From Owenia fusiformis (taxonomy: Eukaryota; Annelida; Polychaeta; Sabellida; Oweniidae), in contig CAIIXF020000010.1 in assembly GCA_903813345.2 (NCBI GenBank), positions 1,045,169 to 1,109,168 on the forward strand: DNA of 64,000 nt, in the 5' to 3' direction. The translations under genes and the position numbers were made by a program. Below the pieces are notes generated by a model. That model was given only the letters and a program-made list of their open reading frames with translations, was not told the origin of the DNA and did no database searches. Position 1 is the first letter of the stretch; every line of letters starts with the position of its first letter. Shown piece by piece: positions 1 to 13,900 of this stretch.

Positions 1-1074
1 TTTTGCAGATTCGGATTCCTGAGAAAATTTTACCTCTAATTCATAACACATACGTTAAATTTAGCGAATTTTTATTTTGACCTACTTTTTGGACACAGCA
101 TAACTTCGTAACCGGAAGTCGGATCGAATTTTGGTTTGCAGATTCGGATTCCTCGGAAAATTCTACCCTTAATTCATAGCTCATATGTTAAATTTGGAGA
201 ACTTTTTATTTTGACCTACATTTCGGACACCATATCTCAAAAGTGGGTCAAAATACTTTCTGACGGCAAAAAGCTAACACTATTAGCACACTCTTTGCTA
301 CCTGTATACAAAATATTGAAGCAAATTATTAAAGTGTAGTGTCAGAATCGTAAAAATAAGGAAAAGCTGTGAATTTGACCTAGATTTTGACCTAGGCATT
401 TTGGTGTCCAAATTTTGAAGTTATGTAGCTTTTGAGGTCCCCTTCTTTTATAGGCATTCATTATGTTAAGCTGTACTCAGTCTATATCTTGTATTTTACA
501 CTTCGAAAAAGTCTTTTTTCCCATTGGCTTAACATGGGCACCAAATTTAGCGATTTTTGAGATTTCAAAACGCCATAACTTCCGAACCGGTAGTCGGATC
601 GGAATTTTGTTTGCAGATTCGGATTCCTGAGATAATTCTACACTTATTTGATGATTCACACGTTGAATTTAGAGAACTTTTTATGTTCTGACCTATTTTC
701 GGACGCCATATCTCAAAATCGGTAAGAGTAATCAAAAAACAGTTTGATATTCGCAATGAGCTTTTTCTAAGGAACATGATGAAAAAAAACCGGAGCAAAA
801 ATACTGAAGGACGACTGAGAAAACTTGTAAAATAGTGAAAAACCACGATTTGACCTAGTTCTTGACCTTTGACCTAGATAAACATTTGACCTTATTTCCC
901 AGAAACTAGGTATCATTACTTAGTTGACTATGTTAGCAGATTTAAGTTAGTCCTTCTAGTTGCTGAGAAAAAGTGTTCGGAAAGAAAGAATAATAACTAG
1001 ACCTGGGAAATTGAACAAGTTCAATTTCAGACTCCAGATTCTTCTGGGGTTTTTAAAAAGACAGATGGACAGAC

Positions 1075-1300
1075 GGATGGAAGGACGGACTGGCTGGACT
1101 TGGACTGGACCTTGACTGGATTTGAACCTTGACTGGATTGAACCTGGGCTGGTCTTGGACTGGACTTAGACTATACTTGGACCTGTACTGGCCTTGGAAC
1201 TGGACTGGAATTGACCTGAACCTGGACTTTGACTGGACTGGAACCTGATTTGGACTAAGACCTGGACTTGGACCTGTAAATGGACTGGACAGGTATTTTT
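1075..1300. repeat. Degenerate TGGACT-type tandem repeat
   Basis: About 220 bp of imperfect 'ggactggacttggac' motifs (variants ggacctg, ggaactgg). It lies between two copies of the larger repeat and has no coding signal. Confidence 0.8.
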
Positions 1301-3054
1301 TCGATTTTTTTCTTCACTTCTCTTGACTTTCTATAAGGCTATCATCAGATCGATTTTTCTCGAAATTTCAAAATGCCATAACTTTTGAACAGGAAGTCTG
1401 ATCGAAATTTGATTTGCAGATTCGGATTCCTGAGAAAATTCTATCTTTAATTCATAACTCATACGTTAAATTTGGAGAACTCTTTATTTTGACCTACTTT
1501 TCGGACACACCATAACTTCCGAACCGGAAGTCGGATTGACATTTGGTTTGCAGATTCGGATTCCTGACAGAATTCTATCCTTAATTCATAACTCATATGT
1601 TCAATTTAGAAAACTTTTTATTTTGACCTACTTTTCAGACACCATATCTCAAAAGTGGGCCAAAATACTTTCTGACGGCAAAAGGCTAACACTATTAGCC
1701 CACTCTTGGCTACATATATACACAATTTCGAAGAATATAATTAAAGTGTAGTGTCAGGATCGCAAAAATAAGGATAAACTATGAATTTGACCTAGATTTT
1801 GACTTAGGGATTTTGGTGTCCAAATTTTAAAGTTAAGTAGCCTTCAAGGTCCCCTTCTTTCATAGGCTTTCATTATTTTAAGCTGTACTTAGTCTAAATC
1901 TCGTATTTTACACTTCAAAAAAATCTTTTTTCCCATTGCCATAACATGGGGCACCAAATTTAGCGATTTTTGAGCTTTCAAAATGTCATAACTTCCAAAC
2001 CGGAAGTCGGATCGAAATATGGTTTGCAGAGTCGGATTCCTGAGGAAATTCTATACTTAATTCATAACTCAAACGTTAAATTTGGAGAATTATTTATTTT
2101 GACCTACTTTTCGGACACCATATCTCAAAAGTGGGGCAAAATACTTTCTGACGGCAAAGGGCTATCACTATTAGCACACTCTTGGCTACATGTATACAAA
2201 ATTTAGAAGAATATAATTAATCTGTAGTGTCAGAATCGCAAAAATAAGGAAAAACTTTGAATTTGACCTAGATTTTGACCTAGGCATTTTGGTGTCCAAA
2301 TTTTGAAGCTAGATGGCTTTTTAGGTCCCATTCTTTTAGAGGCTTTCATTACATTTAGCAGAACTCGGTCTATATTTCGTATTTTTCACTTCAAAAAAAT
2401 ATTTTTTCCCATTGACTTAACATGGGCACCAAATTTAGCGATTTTTGAGCTTTCAAAACGCCATAACTTTCGAACCGGAAGTCCGAGTTGAATTTGGTTT
2501 TCAGATTCGGAATCCTGAGAAAATTTCCTATAAGACTTATATCATGGACATTTGATTCGGAGAATTTTTTTTTGGACCTCGTTTTCGGACACTTATATCT
2601 CTCATTTGATTCGGAGAATTTTTTTTTGGACCTCGTTTTCGGACACTTATATCTCGAAATCGGTTCGAGATATCAAAAATCTAAATCGTATTGCGTTTTT
2701 CTACTTTCTTATGAGGAACACAATGAAAAAAACCCGGATCAAAAATATTGAAGGACGACCGAGATAATGGGAAAAAGTGACAAAGTACTGGATTTGACCT
2801 AGTTCTTGACCTTTGACCTAGATAAAAATTTGACCCCATTTCCCACCAACTAGATACTAGACCTTATTTGACCATATAATAGTCTTGAAAAGATACCTTA
2901 TAGTTATTGAGAAAACGTGCACAGTAAAATAAGAATAACTAGATTTTGGAAATTGAACAAAGTTCAATTTCAGACTCCAGATCTAGACTTTTTTTAGCCG
3001 AGTCATCCAGAATAAGCCGAGTCATCCAGAATAAGCTGAGTCATCTAGAAAGAG

Positions 3055-3240
3055 ATGGATAAATAAAATAGGAAGGTAGGATAGAATAGGAAAGAACGAT
3101 AGGATAGAATAAGAAAGAAGGATAGGATAGAATAGAATAGGAAGAAAGGATAGGATAGGATAGGATAGGAAGGATAGGAAGGAAAAGATATGAAGGAAGG
3201 ATAGATAGGAAGGATAGGGTAGGATGAGATAGGAGGATGG
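3055..3240. repeat. AGGAT microsatellite
   Basis: Imperfect (AGGAT)n and AGGAA runs, purine-only on the plus strand. The pyrimidine strand gives an artefactual Ser/Leu/Pro-rich reading frame. Confidence 0.9.
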
Positions 3241-4384
3241 ATGAATTTTTCAATATTTTCTTCTCTACTCTTGACTTTCTATCAGGATACAATCAGATCG
3301 ATTTTTCTCGAAATTTCAAAACGCTATCACTTCCGAACCGGAAGTCGGATCGAAATTTGGTTTGCAGATTCGGATTCCTGAGAAAATTCTACCCCTAACT
3401 CATAACTCATACGTTAAATTTGGAGATTTTTTATTTTGACCTACTTTTTGGACACGCCATAACTTCCGAACCGGAAATCGGATCGAAATTTGGTTTGCAG
3501 ATTCGGATTCCTGACAAAATTCTACCCCTAATTCATAACTCATATATTCAATTTGGAGAACTTTTTATTTTGACCTACTTTTCGGACACCATATCTCAAA
3601 AGTGGGTCAAAATACTTTCTGACGGCAAAAGGCTAACACTATTAGCATATTCTTGGCTACATGTATACACAATTTCGAAGAATATAATTAAAGTGTAGTG
3701 TCAGAATCGAAAAAATAAGGAAAACCTATGAATTTGACCTAGATTTTGACCTAGGCATTTCGGTGTCCAAATTGTGAAGCTAGATGGCTTTTGAGGTCCC
3801 CTTCTTTTAAAGGCTTTGATTATATGAAGCTGAACTCAGTCTATATTCCGTATTTTTCACTTCAAAAAAATATTTTTTCCCATTGACTTAACATGGGCAC
3901 CAAATTTAGCGATTTTTGAGTTTTCAAAACGCCATAACTTCCGAACTGGAAGTCAGATCGAAATTTCGTTTTCAGATTCGGAATCCTGAGAAAATTTCCT
4001 ATAAGACTAATATCATTGACATTTGATTCGGAGAACTTTTTTTTGGACCTCGTTTTCGGACACTGATATCTCGAAATCGGTTTGAGATATCAAAAAACTA
4101 AATCGACCCTAGGTTTCCTACTTTTTTATAAGGAACACAATGAAAAAAACCCGGATCGAAAATATTGAAGGACGACCGAGAAAATCGAAAAAAGTGACAA
4201 AGTACTGGATTTGACCTAGTTCTTGACCTTTGACCTAGATAAAAATTTGACCCAATTTCCGAGGAACTAGATACTGGACATAAATTGACTGAATAATGAT
4301 CTTTATTGGAAGCCTTATGGTTATCGAGAAAACTGGGAAAGAATAATAAAGAATAATAATAAACAATAATAATAAGAATACTGA

Positions 4385-4582
4385 CGAAAACAATAGACTC
4401 CAGATTTACATCTGGAGTCTAATAAGAAGAAAACTGGCAAAAGCAATAGACTCCAGATTTTCAATCTGGAGTCTAATAATAAGAAAACTGGCAAAAGCAA
4501 TAGACTCCAGATTTTCATCTGGAGTCTAATAAGAAAACAGGCAAAAACAATAGACTCCAGATTTCATCTGGAGTCTAATAAC
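4385..4582. repeat. Tandem hairpin units (actccag...ctggagt)
   Basis: Four tandem copies of a short perfect inverted repeat, arm 'agactccagat' and its complement 'atctggagtct', with a loop of only a few bases. They are separated by 'aataagaaaactggcaaaagcaat'-like linkers of about 35-40 bp. Single arms of the same motif occur at about 1030 and 2970 at the ends of earlier super-units, so the hairpin looks like the terminus of the repeat family at 1-4270. Confidence 0.85.
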
Positions 4583-4589
4583 TTCTAAG

Positions 4590-7370
4590 ATATGTAACAT
4601 ATACGCCTCAAATATTCTCAGAAAAGTTTTGTCTTTCATATTACTAATGAAATATAGAAAAATGATTGCATTTTTTTCAAAATTTTAATTTTAGCCTCTG
4701 GTGTCCCACCTTGATAACTCTCATGATATGCAACTTATGCATCTCAAATGTGTGCTCAAAATGATTTAAATATAGTCTTGTTTTGTCATATTTATTTAGA
4801 ATCATAAAATCAACAGTTCAGAATCAATGGATTTTGACTGTCTCCTCTACAGCTACATATAATTCAGGGCAAATAATATCTGCTTTCAAATATTTGCATC
4901 TGCTCCCCAAACACCCCTTACAGGTACAATGGATGAGATTATTCCCTTGCATAACTTGGACCAAACATCTTTTGTAATCCATACAGGAATCCTTTTAGCC
5001 TATCAATAGTGGGAGTACTTTACTCCATTTATGAAGTAATGGCAAATGTTGATAAGGTGTTAATATGTTATCCTGTGGCCTGCAATATATGCACCTTGGA
5101 TCATACACTGAATTAAGGGATTTTGAGTACGTAAAATACGGGAAAAGGAGCTCTTTGTAATGATAAATCTTTCTAGCCACATTCTCTAGTTTTCATGTTT
5201 GTCATACAACATACATTGATTGTATTGAAATATTAATTTATGATTGTGATGTCCCGCACTTCTAGGGTCCCAGAGAAGAGCTTAGCTTTTGGAACACTTG
5301 CATTACTCTTGGCATGATAGGCCATACAGTGAATACAATTGTTGAGATGGGGCAAGAACAATATAGCACATTCGACAAAAGGCAACTTGAAAACCTAACA
5401 GTACCATTTGATAGAACCATATCCAGGAACAAAGTTCTTCAGTTTATTAGGCCTCGCAAACCTCCATTCATAACAGATTATGGAAAACTATAGTTCCTCC
5501 ATTAAATTAAATTTTGAATGACCATGCCAAAAATTAGATCATTAACATGCTAAAACCCAACAGTGAAAATATGCAGAACATGAACATAAATGATTGTGCA
5601 AATTAAGTAATATTTCTTCCCCACATATAAAACATAGAAATGGAACAAGGGAGAAGGTATATCATACTAATTCTCTTGTAAATTTCCTAAGATGTGCCAA
5701 GAACAAGAGTGATCTGTTTTCCTTCCAGACATCAAAACTTTATGCTAAAAAACTGAAAGTGTCAATTTGGATTGCATACTGAAAGAGGAAATCTTATCAG
5801 TATCTACCTTCCCATGATATTATTGCAGAATATGGCCATGGCAAAACTTTAGCCCTTTCCTTATGCAATCATTGCATGTGATGCCATATCTGCATTCTAA
5901 TACTGTTCTAAATCATCCGATTTCCGATCTGGATTTCTTCTGATACATGTACCATAGAATGAGAGACATTGCAGTTATAAAGTCATTTGTAATTCTGATA
6001 TATGACAAAACATGCAAACTAGAGAATGTCAATCGGGATTAGAAGCAACTTATCGCCCTTGTAATTTAGCAGTGGGACAGTTTGGTGTATGTTTGGGCAT
6101 AAATGCGGCTTTAAGGCCTAATTTTTCAGGATATTTTCAAAATTTCGGGGCAGATTTGGGGTTAAGGGGCCAATTTTGGTAAATGAGGCTAGGCTACTCA
6201 CACTACTGATAGGCTACCAGTATACAAAAGATGTTGCATCCAAGGCATGCAAAAGACTTATCGTCCATTGTTCCTGTAATATAAGGAGTGTTTGGGGAGA
6301 AGATGCAAATATTTGAAAGTAGATCTTATTGTCTCTGGGCTATATGTAGCTGCATCCTTCAGTGGAGACAGTCAAATCCATGAATTCTGAACTTCTGATT
6401 TTATGAATCTCAATAAATATGACAAAACAAGACTATATTTATACCATTTTGGGCACGCATTTGAGATGCATATGTTGCATACTGTGAGAGTTATATCAAG
6501 GTGAGATATAGTTGCCCCTGGGATGTCGGATTCGGAAGCTAAAATGAAAATTTAAATTCAAAAAAGGTGTAATAATTTTTTCTACATCTCATGAATAATA
6601 TTATGACAAAGCAAGACCATATGCCCCATTTTTGGTATATTTGAGTTGTATATGTTACATAATTTTAGAAGTTATTGAGGGACGTCAGAAGCTAAAATTA
6701 AAATTAACATTTTTTAAATGTATAATCATATTCCTACATCTTATTAGTATAATATTATGACAAAGCAAGAGTACATACACCATTTTGAGTACATTTGAGA
6801 TACATATGCTCCATATTTTGGAAGTTATTAAGGTGAGATATGGTCACCCCTGGGACGTCCGAAGCCAAAATGAGAATTAATATTTTTTTAAATGTACAAT
6901 CATTTTCCTACATCTTATTAGTAATATTATGACGAGACAAGATTATATACACCATTTTGAGCACATTTGAGATACATATGCTCCATATTTTGGAAATTAT
7001 TAAGGTGAGATATGGTCACCCCTGGAACGTCAGAAGCTAAAATGAAAATTAATATTTTTAAAAATGTACAATCATTCTCTTACATCTTATTAGTAATATT
7101 ATGACTAGACAAGACTATAAACACCATTTTGAGCAAATTTGAGATACATATGCTCCATATTTTTGAAGTTATTAAGGTGAGATATGGTCACCCCTGGAAC
7201 ATCAGAAGCTAAAATGAAAATTAATATTTTTTAAAATGTACAATCATTTTTCTACATATTATTAGTAATATTATGACAAGGCAAGACTATATACACCATT
7301 TTGAGCATATTTGAGATACATATGCTCCATATTTTGGAAGTTAATAATGTGAGATATGGTCACCCCTATC
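4590..7370. mobile_element. Foldback-like element with arms of ~180-bp tandem units
   Basis: Sequence at about 4785-4935 is the inverted complement of about 6270-6435; landmarks are 'caaatatttgcatctgctcc' on the left and its complement on the right. Both arms continue outward into a unit of about 175-185 bp. On the right this recurs with 'gagatatggtcacccctgg' near 6836, 7012 and 7189 and diverged copies near 6500 and 6660. The ~1.3-kb interior (4960-6240) has no long intact reading frame. Long inverted arms containing tandem repeats are typical of foldback-type DNA transposons; assignment to a named superfamily is not possible by eye. Confidence 0.65.
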
Positions 7371-7962
7371 CTGAATGATGCCACAATTTTAAATTTCAAT
7401 AATTTTTTTCTCCGAAGGTACAAAAGCTATTGATCTAATTTTAAGTATGTGCTATGAACATATATAGGTCCTTCAAAATTTCAGTTCATTTTGTACCTTA
7501 ACGAATCTAAAATAAGTTATTACACGTGGTAGAAGTACGAAAATAGGTGGCGCCCCTGTAGTGAATTTCAAGATATGCCCTTTTTTCACCCAATATACAC
7601 AAGAAAATTCATACTGATTGTAAATAATGTTTTTGATAAGATTTTATTAGTATTTCAATGTCATTTTACTATTAAAATGTGTTAAAAAATTATTTTATAC
7701 CCCTACCCCCTGTTTAAAAATGAATAGATGGCGCCTCTTTAACTGCCCATAGCGAATTCGTTTACCACACATTTTTATTCCACCCAAGATGAATTATTCT
7801 AGAGAGTGTCTGGAACAAAATGATACCCACAAACCTTTTTTCCGAGCCGAGTAACAAAATCAGACCTAGGGACAGCACTATATCATTGAATATGAGGTCC
7901 AAAATGGTCCATTTTAAGCCCATAATGAAAATAAATATTGCACATATGTGTTAAGTAAATAC
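7371..7962. other. No recognised feature (intron of laminin gene)
   Basis: AT-rich sequence with no convincing exon, RNA gene or repeat beyond short polyT/polyA runs. It would be intronic, downstream of the last laminin exon visible in the window. Confidence 0.5.
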
Positions 7963-10900
7963 CTCTTATTTCCACAGTGAGCTCTGCATTAGGCTCTGTT
8001 GTGTGGTAGCGCAGGATGATGTTATATTCTACCCCAAACTTCTGGATGTTAGACGTCACCAACCGTGTTCCCGCAGTAAACTGAAATATAGTTTTTTAGG
8101 AGCAGGATGTAAACTGAGAGATTATAACAGAGTAGGCCTATGTATAAATACTTGAAATATAAATACCATAACATGTCATGAGCATAACTGTATGTAACCA
8201 CCTTGAAAAATGTAACTCTTGTTACAGATGTAGACACAGAATGCAAAATACATAATGTGAGTAATAATAAATATGTCCCAGCTTTCCCCAATTTTGTTTT
8301 GATAATTCATTTTGATATGTTAATACTAATTGTACAACTCATCACTGATCTTGCACCCGATGCCTTCTTCAAATTTACACTCACTAAAAGTATCTCCCTG
8401 AAAAGAGTTTCCAAGAACATGTCATCTGAACCATGCAATATTTTATTCGCACAAATAAGCGATATTGTCAACTTATGGAATAACAAAGTTTATTTCTTTA
8501 GAAGGAGAGGGTAATTGAAAAATTCATTCGTGAAAAATATTGATTTGTTGAAAATGAAAGGCTAACTAAGACATAAAACTGGGATGTCAAACTTTGTTTT
8601 AAACCCATATACTGTTGACACTTGGACCTCCATTCCCTATTACAGTATTTGGTTCTACTTACATTGACTGATGTGACGGCATATCCGAAGCCATTATAAC
8701 CTGGTATGGTCCTATCCCAGTCTTTGTTAAGGTCTTCAAACTCAGCATGGTAAAAATGTGGGTCAGGGTAGTAGAAGCCTGGTAATGGACTGGAACAAAG
8801 CATAAGAAACAAATAAAGATTACTTTTTATGAAAAATGGCGGCCATTTTGAAATGAGTGGCCATATTGAAAATTCCTTCTTGAGGAGAGGTCCTACACTA
8901 ATAAGGCATAAGCTAATAAAATCTGATTCAAATCTGTGAACTGGTATTTGAGTTATTGTCTGGACAAACGAACAGACGAATGGACAGAATAATGGATGGA
9001 TGAACGGCTTTTCTACATGTATATCCCTCCAAACATTGTTCATTGGGATAACCAGTTACAGAAAAGGATCCATTTCAGAAACGGTTCCAGAAAAATGTAA
9101 AAATACTACGAAAATATATTCAGCAAAATGTTGCACTCTTGAACAAGAACATCTCAGACCTGTACACATATTGAATAATATAATTCTATGCTATGAAAAA
9201 AGCAAAAGTGGATGTATGCTATTCTTCTGAAATAAAATGTAATGTATCTGGTTCTTTACAATATGAAGACAGCTCTTCAATCGAAAGAGTGGCATTGATT
9301 ACTTTTATGTATCTATGCATGTATCTTACGTGTCACATTGTCTCCCACCAATATTCTGCCGACAAGGACACTGTCCAGAGATTTTGTCACATACAAGACT
9401 AGTGGAGCCACCTATGTCACAATCACATGGAATACAGCCTGAAATGCAAATATTTAAAATAATATTTAGTCTCCCTTACCCATAATGTATTGATCAACCA
9501 TAACACACACTTTCTTGATCATTGATTAAAGATACTTATGCAACAAAAGATGCAAAGCAAAATCTCTTTTTTAACAAATATAGTAAAAGCCTAGTTTGCT
9601 GAGACTGAATAAATCACAATTGCTTCTTGAGCTCTAGTTGTTTTTTGGTTTAAAATGATTGAAAATATTTCGGATTTTGACTTTTATCCATCCAGTTTAT
9701 CCATCTGTCTATCTTATTTTTGCTTTATACAATTTATTGAAAATGCAACCTTTCCAATATTTTCAGAACAAAATATAGTTCAAAATGTTATTTTCCCACT
9801 AAATGGTTTGCAGTAGACTTACTTTTGTAGACAATATATCGCTACAATAATACAGAAATGCAAACTGTGCTCTGTATCTCTGTCACATTTTTGAATAAAC
9901 ATTTTTTATGTGACCACTAATGAAATCTGAATACTTTGTACCTTCAGTGTTATTAGCCTCCATCCCATAATACTTGTCCTGGCATTCATCACACTGTCTG
10001 TTGATCGTGTATGTCTTGCATGGACACTGGCCCATTGTGTCACTACCACAGATATTACTGCCATCTATAGTACCACGGAGATCACACAAACAGTCTGAAA
10101 TAAGAAAATGGCAAAATAACAAAGGATTACATTATTCAAAACTGTACTAGCTGCATTAAACACAACTTGTAATAGAAACAATACTTGGATAATGCTCCTA
10201 GATCCTAGGTTCCAGACAGTTAAGAATTTCTAAGTATTCCATAATGAATCCATGATGTCATGATATTAACACGATTTAATTTCACAAGAATTTTCTTGCA
10301 ATATGACAAGACAGAGGAATCATTTCTCTTGGTTTACAATATTTTCCCCTTATCATCCTACCTTGACAACCTACAGGGTTGGACAGAGACAAGTTGAAGC
10401 TACCAGGTTTGCATACATCACACTTGTTGCCTGTTACATTAGACTTGCAGAAACAGTCCCCAGGCACCTAAATTCAACAAAGAGAATTGGATAAATCATG
10501 TCTTTGTTACGATTCTATAACAGACAAGAAAAACATACATACTCTAATATAGACCAGTAAATCAATTGTTCTAGTTATTGTAACGTCACATATCATATTA
10601 AAATTAAGAAATATAGACCAAAGAGCAACGGTAATATTGTCGAATACACCCCTTAGGGCTAGGCACAAAGTTTACAGAAAACGTATGTGCTTAGCCCTGC
10701 TGGGTGTATTCGACGATATTACACCTGCTCTGAGGTCTATATTACGATTCGAACATGGAAACTCACCAAAATGTTTTGAATATTCATTATGGTACGCCAT
10801 TATTTTGGCCCAACGTCACACATTACACGTATTACCAGGGGCATTGTTCGTGAATATACCCCGGGTGAAATGTTGACTTTGTTTATAGTTTACAAAAGGG

Positions 10901-13900
10901 GTGAATACAGTCATGTTTCGAATGTTATTTAAAATATATTGCTGTAACACAATTTTATTAATCAACCTCTTGAATCCCAGGCACTAAAATTGGTGTGAAA
11001 CCAGAGAATGTTTCATTTTCGCCAGCATTTGTCATTTTACCACATACATATATAACCATTATGCTCGATTAAGTAGAATTAGTCAGATCATTTCTACACA
11101 TTTTAAAACAAATTTTGTGTAAATTGGATAAAAATTGTTCAAATTAGAGCAATTTTAGTGCAAATTATTTGTGCCAGTTTATCTTGTAACTCTGGGTTTT
11201 AAGGTCATTTCTTAGGTGACGAGAAATCTCATCACTCTGGGTAGTTAGGATGTTAAAAGGCAGTATTTTACACATAAAATTAACATTGAAAAATAATAAC
11301 AGAGAAAGAGGGACAGAAAAGAGGTTCAGAGAAAAAACAATTGTACTGAAATGTTAAAAATATTATGAACAGCTCTTTTCAAATAAGGTCAAAGTTATTG
11401 CTTTATTTTGAAAGTGAAGCGTATAAAAAATGTAAACTTGTAGATTTTAAATTCTGATGAAGCCCCCTAATGGATGATGGATACTTACACTCAACAAAAG
11501 CACAATGAAGAAAAACCAGACCAAAAGGCACCATCTTCAGCTAACAAATCTACATACATTCATAAATAACACTACAATACAATAAAAATGCAGACAACAT
11601 ATACACATACAAATAAAATAAAAAATAAATACAATGTACAACATTTATGATCACAAAAATACAACATATACTTTTACAGACCCCATTCACCTAAACAATA
11701 TGTATATTTCTTAAAAATATATTGTGGTGGGAACATTTCCACCTTGGTTTGGCAAGTCTTTGATTATCAAAAACATCATTCATAATAAAAATTGAATCCA
11801 AATAAGATACAAAGATAAGAAATCAACCTATTATAAAATTCAAATCAAAATTAAAAAAATCAATTTCGAACATTTATTGTGATTCATATTTCAACAAATT
11901 GATTTTCAACACATTCTGAATTGGTGTTAAACATCTGACTTCCTATGAATCAACTTTAAATAATATTTGTTATTCACATAAAACTTGTTTCTAAAATCAA
12001 TTAACATTGGCAATAGGCAACAAATGAAAGTATTTGCTATTGTTTTGCTATTCTCTACTCTTGCAGTAAGCCCATGTGACCCCCCTCCCCCTAAACACCT
12101 CAACTCCACAAGCTGTAGGTGGAGTAAGGGGGAGTCTTAGTGCAAAGTTGCTATTTACATGCCAATCAAATTATGAAATGGTCTAATTGTGTTTTAATGA
12201 GAATTAACACAAGTAATAATATAGTTTATAATAGTATAACAGTTTATAACAGCTAAACTACAACAGAGACTACTACTAAAACTATAAAGCTTGCATAAAA
12301 GTGCTTATTCTGGGGGTAAGAAAACTTTGGTAAACCAGGTGAAGATGACAAAATTCTCATTTTGGACCCCAGTAATGAGATTCAAGAGGTCAATGAACTT
12401 AACTCAACCAAATTACAAGTAGTTACATTGTGATTTGGGTATACCGAAAATCCCTGTTGATCAGAATTCAGGATCCTACACTGAAACTACATGTTTCTCA
12501 TTTGTTATTTGCACTCACCATTCCAAATGGTAGTGTAGTATCATTATTCATGACACAATCTCCCACAAGCTGCGTCTCCAGGTTGAGCCTCACCCCAGGC
12601 CCGTGACAGTCACAGGGGACGCAGGGGTCAGGATCCGTTTGACTACGGTCCAGTGGGCGATAGGAGAAATCCACACATTTATGGCAATTTATACCTGAAG
12701 TCAAAGGAGGCAAGAATGGTTTTGTTTGTTTTGTAAAATTGGGCAACAGGTCTTTAATTGTCACTATTCTGGGTGGGGGGATATCTGTTACTTTTGAAAT
12801 TAATTAATCATATTTTATTTTTACAGCAATTAACTCCATAATAAAATTTTCTAGCTTTTTTAATCAATATATTTGCCAATATTGTTTGAGCAGGTGTAAA
12901 TTACACCTTTATTGATAATTTCAATTGTTCTAGCTTTCAATAGACATTATGGATTGTTAATAGTTAGCAATATAAAATACCAAGGTGTTCTAAGGCCCTG
13001 TCCAATGTTTTGCAATTTATTCAACACAAAATAGAATTGTGGGTGTGGCAAAAATGTGGAGATTATTAAGAATATCTTTTAAAAAACACATCTCGAAAAG
13101 GTATGTTTACTTTACAGACATGAGTGGTTGGCTTATGAGTTGAACAAAATGGATTTAGTGTAAGTAAAAGTAAAATCTTTGGGATAACCCAAACACACTG
13201 TCCAGACAATAACTGAAATTCAGTGGCTTGAAGTAAGACTCACCTGTTGTGTTTCTACTACAGATTTCAGTCTTCCCCAATCCCTCTGTTCTCTGTTTAT
13301 TCCCCTAAGGGTGGAGAGGGAGGGGGTAGAGGAGGGTAGGGAGAGTGGGTAGATGTAAATCTAGAAGCTATATGACTCACCTGTTGTGTTACTACTACAG
13401 TTCACACAGACTCCTCCGCCATCCATCTGGTTCAGTGTGTTCATACTCCTATTCATAAAATCAACTGTTGCGTTGTATTCACAAACTGTAGAGTGACCAA
13501 AACAGTTGCACGCTGGAATAAACATTTTCGATATTAACAAACTCAATACAAGCATTTTTATGTACCAATATTCAAACAATAACAAAGTTATAACATCACT
13601 TCAAAGTAAACCTTTGGAAAAGAATAAATATCTACATAGCCATAATACACGTCAAAGGGAAAACTTTCATATTGATACTTCTGACAAATTCTCTATAAGA
13701 TACCATGGACATTCCCTTTGGTCCACACTTGATGACACAATTAAACAAGAAAATAATTTATCCCATTTCAAGAAATCATATAAATCCAACCGTATTTCAA
13801 AATATTAATGATATCACTTTAAATCAATCTCATTAGGCACATCATCACATTTAATTGTATTTTATTGTATCCCTGTAAATTGCATGTACATAGTGTCGGC

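Larger units (their letters stand above)
1..4270. repeat. Higher-order tandem repeat region (~1.9-kb super-unit)
   Basis: A block containing 'cagattcggattcctgag' recurs at about 1, 137, 612, 1417, 1551, 2025, 2502, 3365, 3500 and 3975. Each is followed by related text with 'ttttgacctac' and 'ggacacc'. Longer landmarks repeat too: 'ttgacctagttcttgacc' lies near 853, 2795 and 4215, and the 'gatcgatttttctcgaaat' segment near 1330 and 3295, giving a super-period of about 1.9 kb. Reading frames of 60-90 codons occur at the same place in several copies, but this follows from DNA similarity and I see no known domain. It is satellite-like or the body of an unknown repetitive element. Confidence 0.85.

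Noticed and set aside
136-3698. Repeated 60-90-codon frames sharing ILTYFSDTISQKW-type text in the left-edge repeats
   Set aside because: Conservation is explained by DNA-level repeat similarity; copies differ by frame breaks and no domain is recognisable.
4995-5180. Possible transposase fragment inside the foldback element (minus strand, with a C..C pair)
   Set aside because: Too short and without a recognisable catalytic motif; not reported as a gene.
8203-8514. 103-codon plus-strand frame
   Set aside because: No homology or splice context; it lies in a laminin intron and overlaps nothing conserved.
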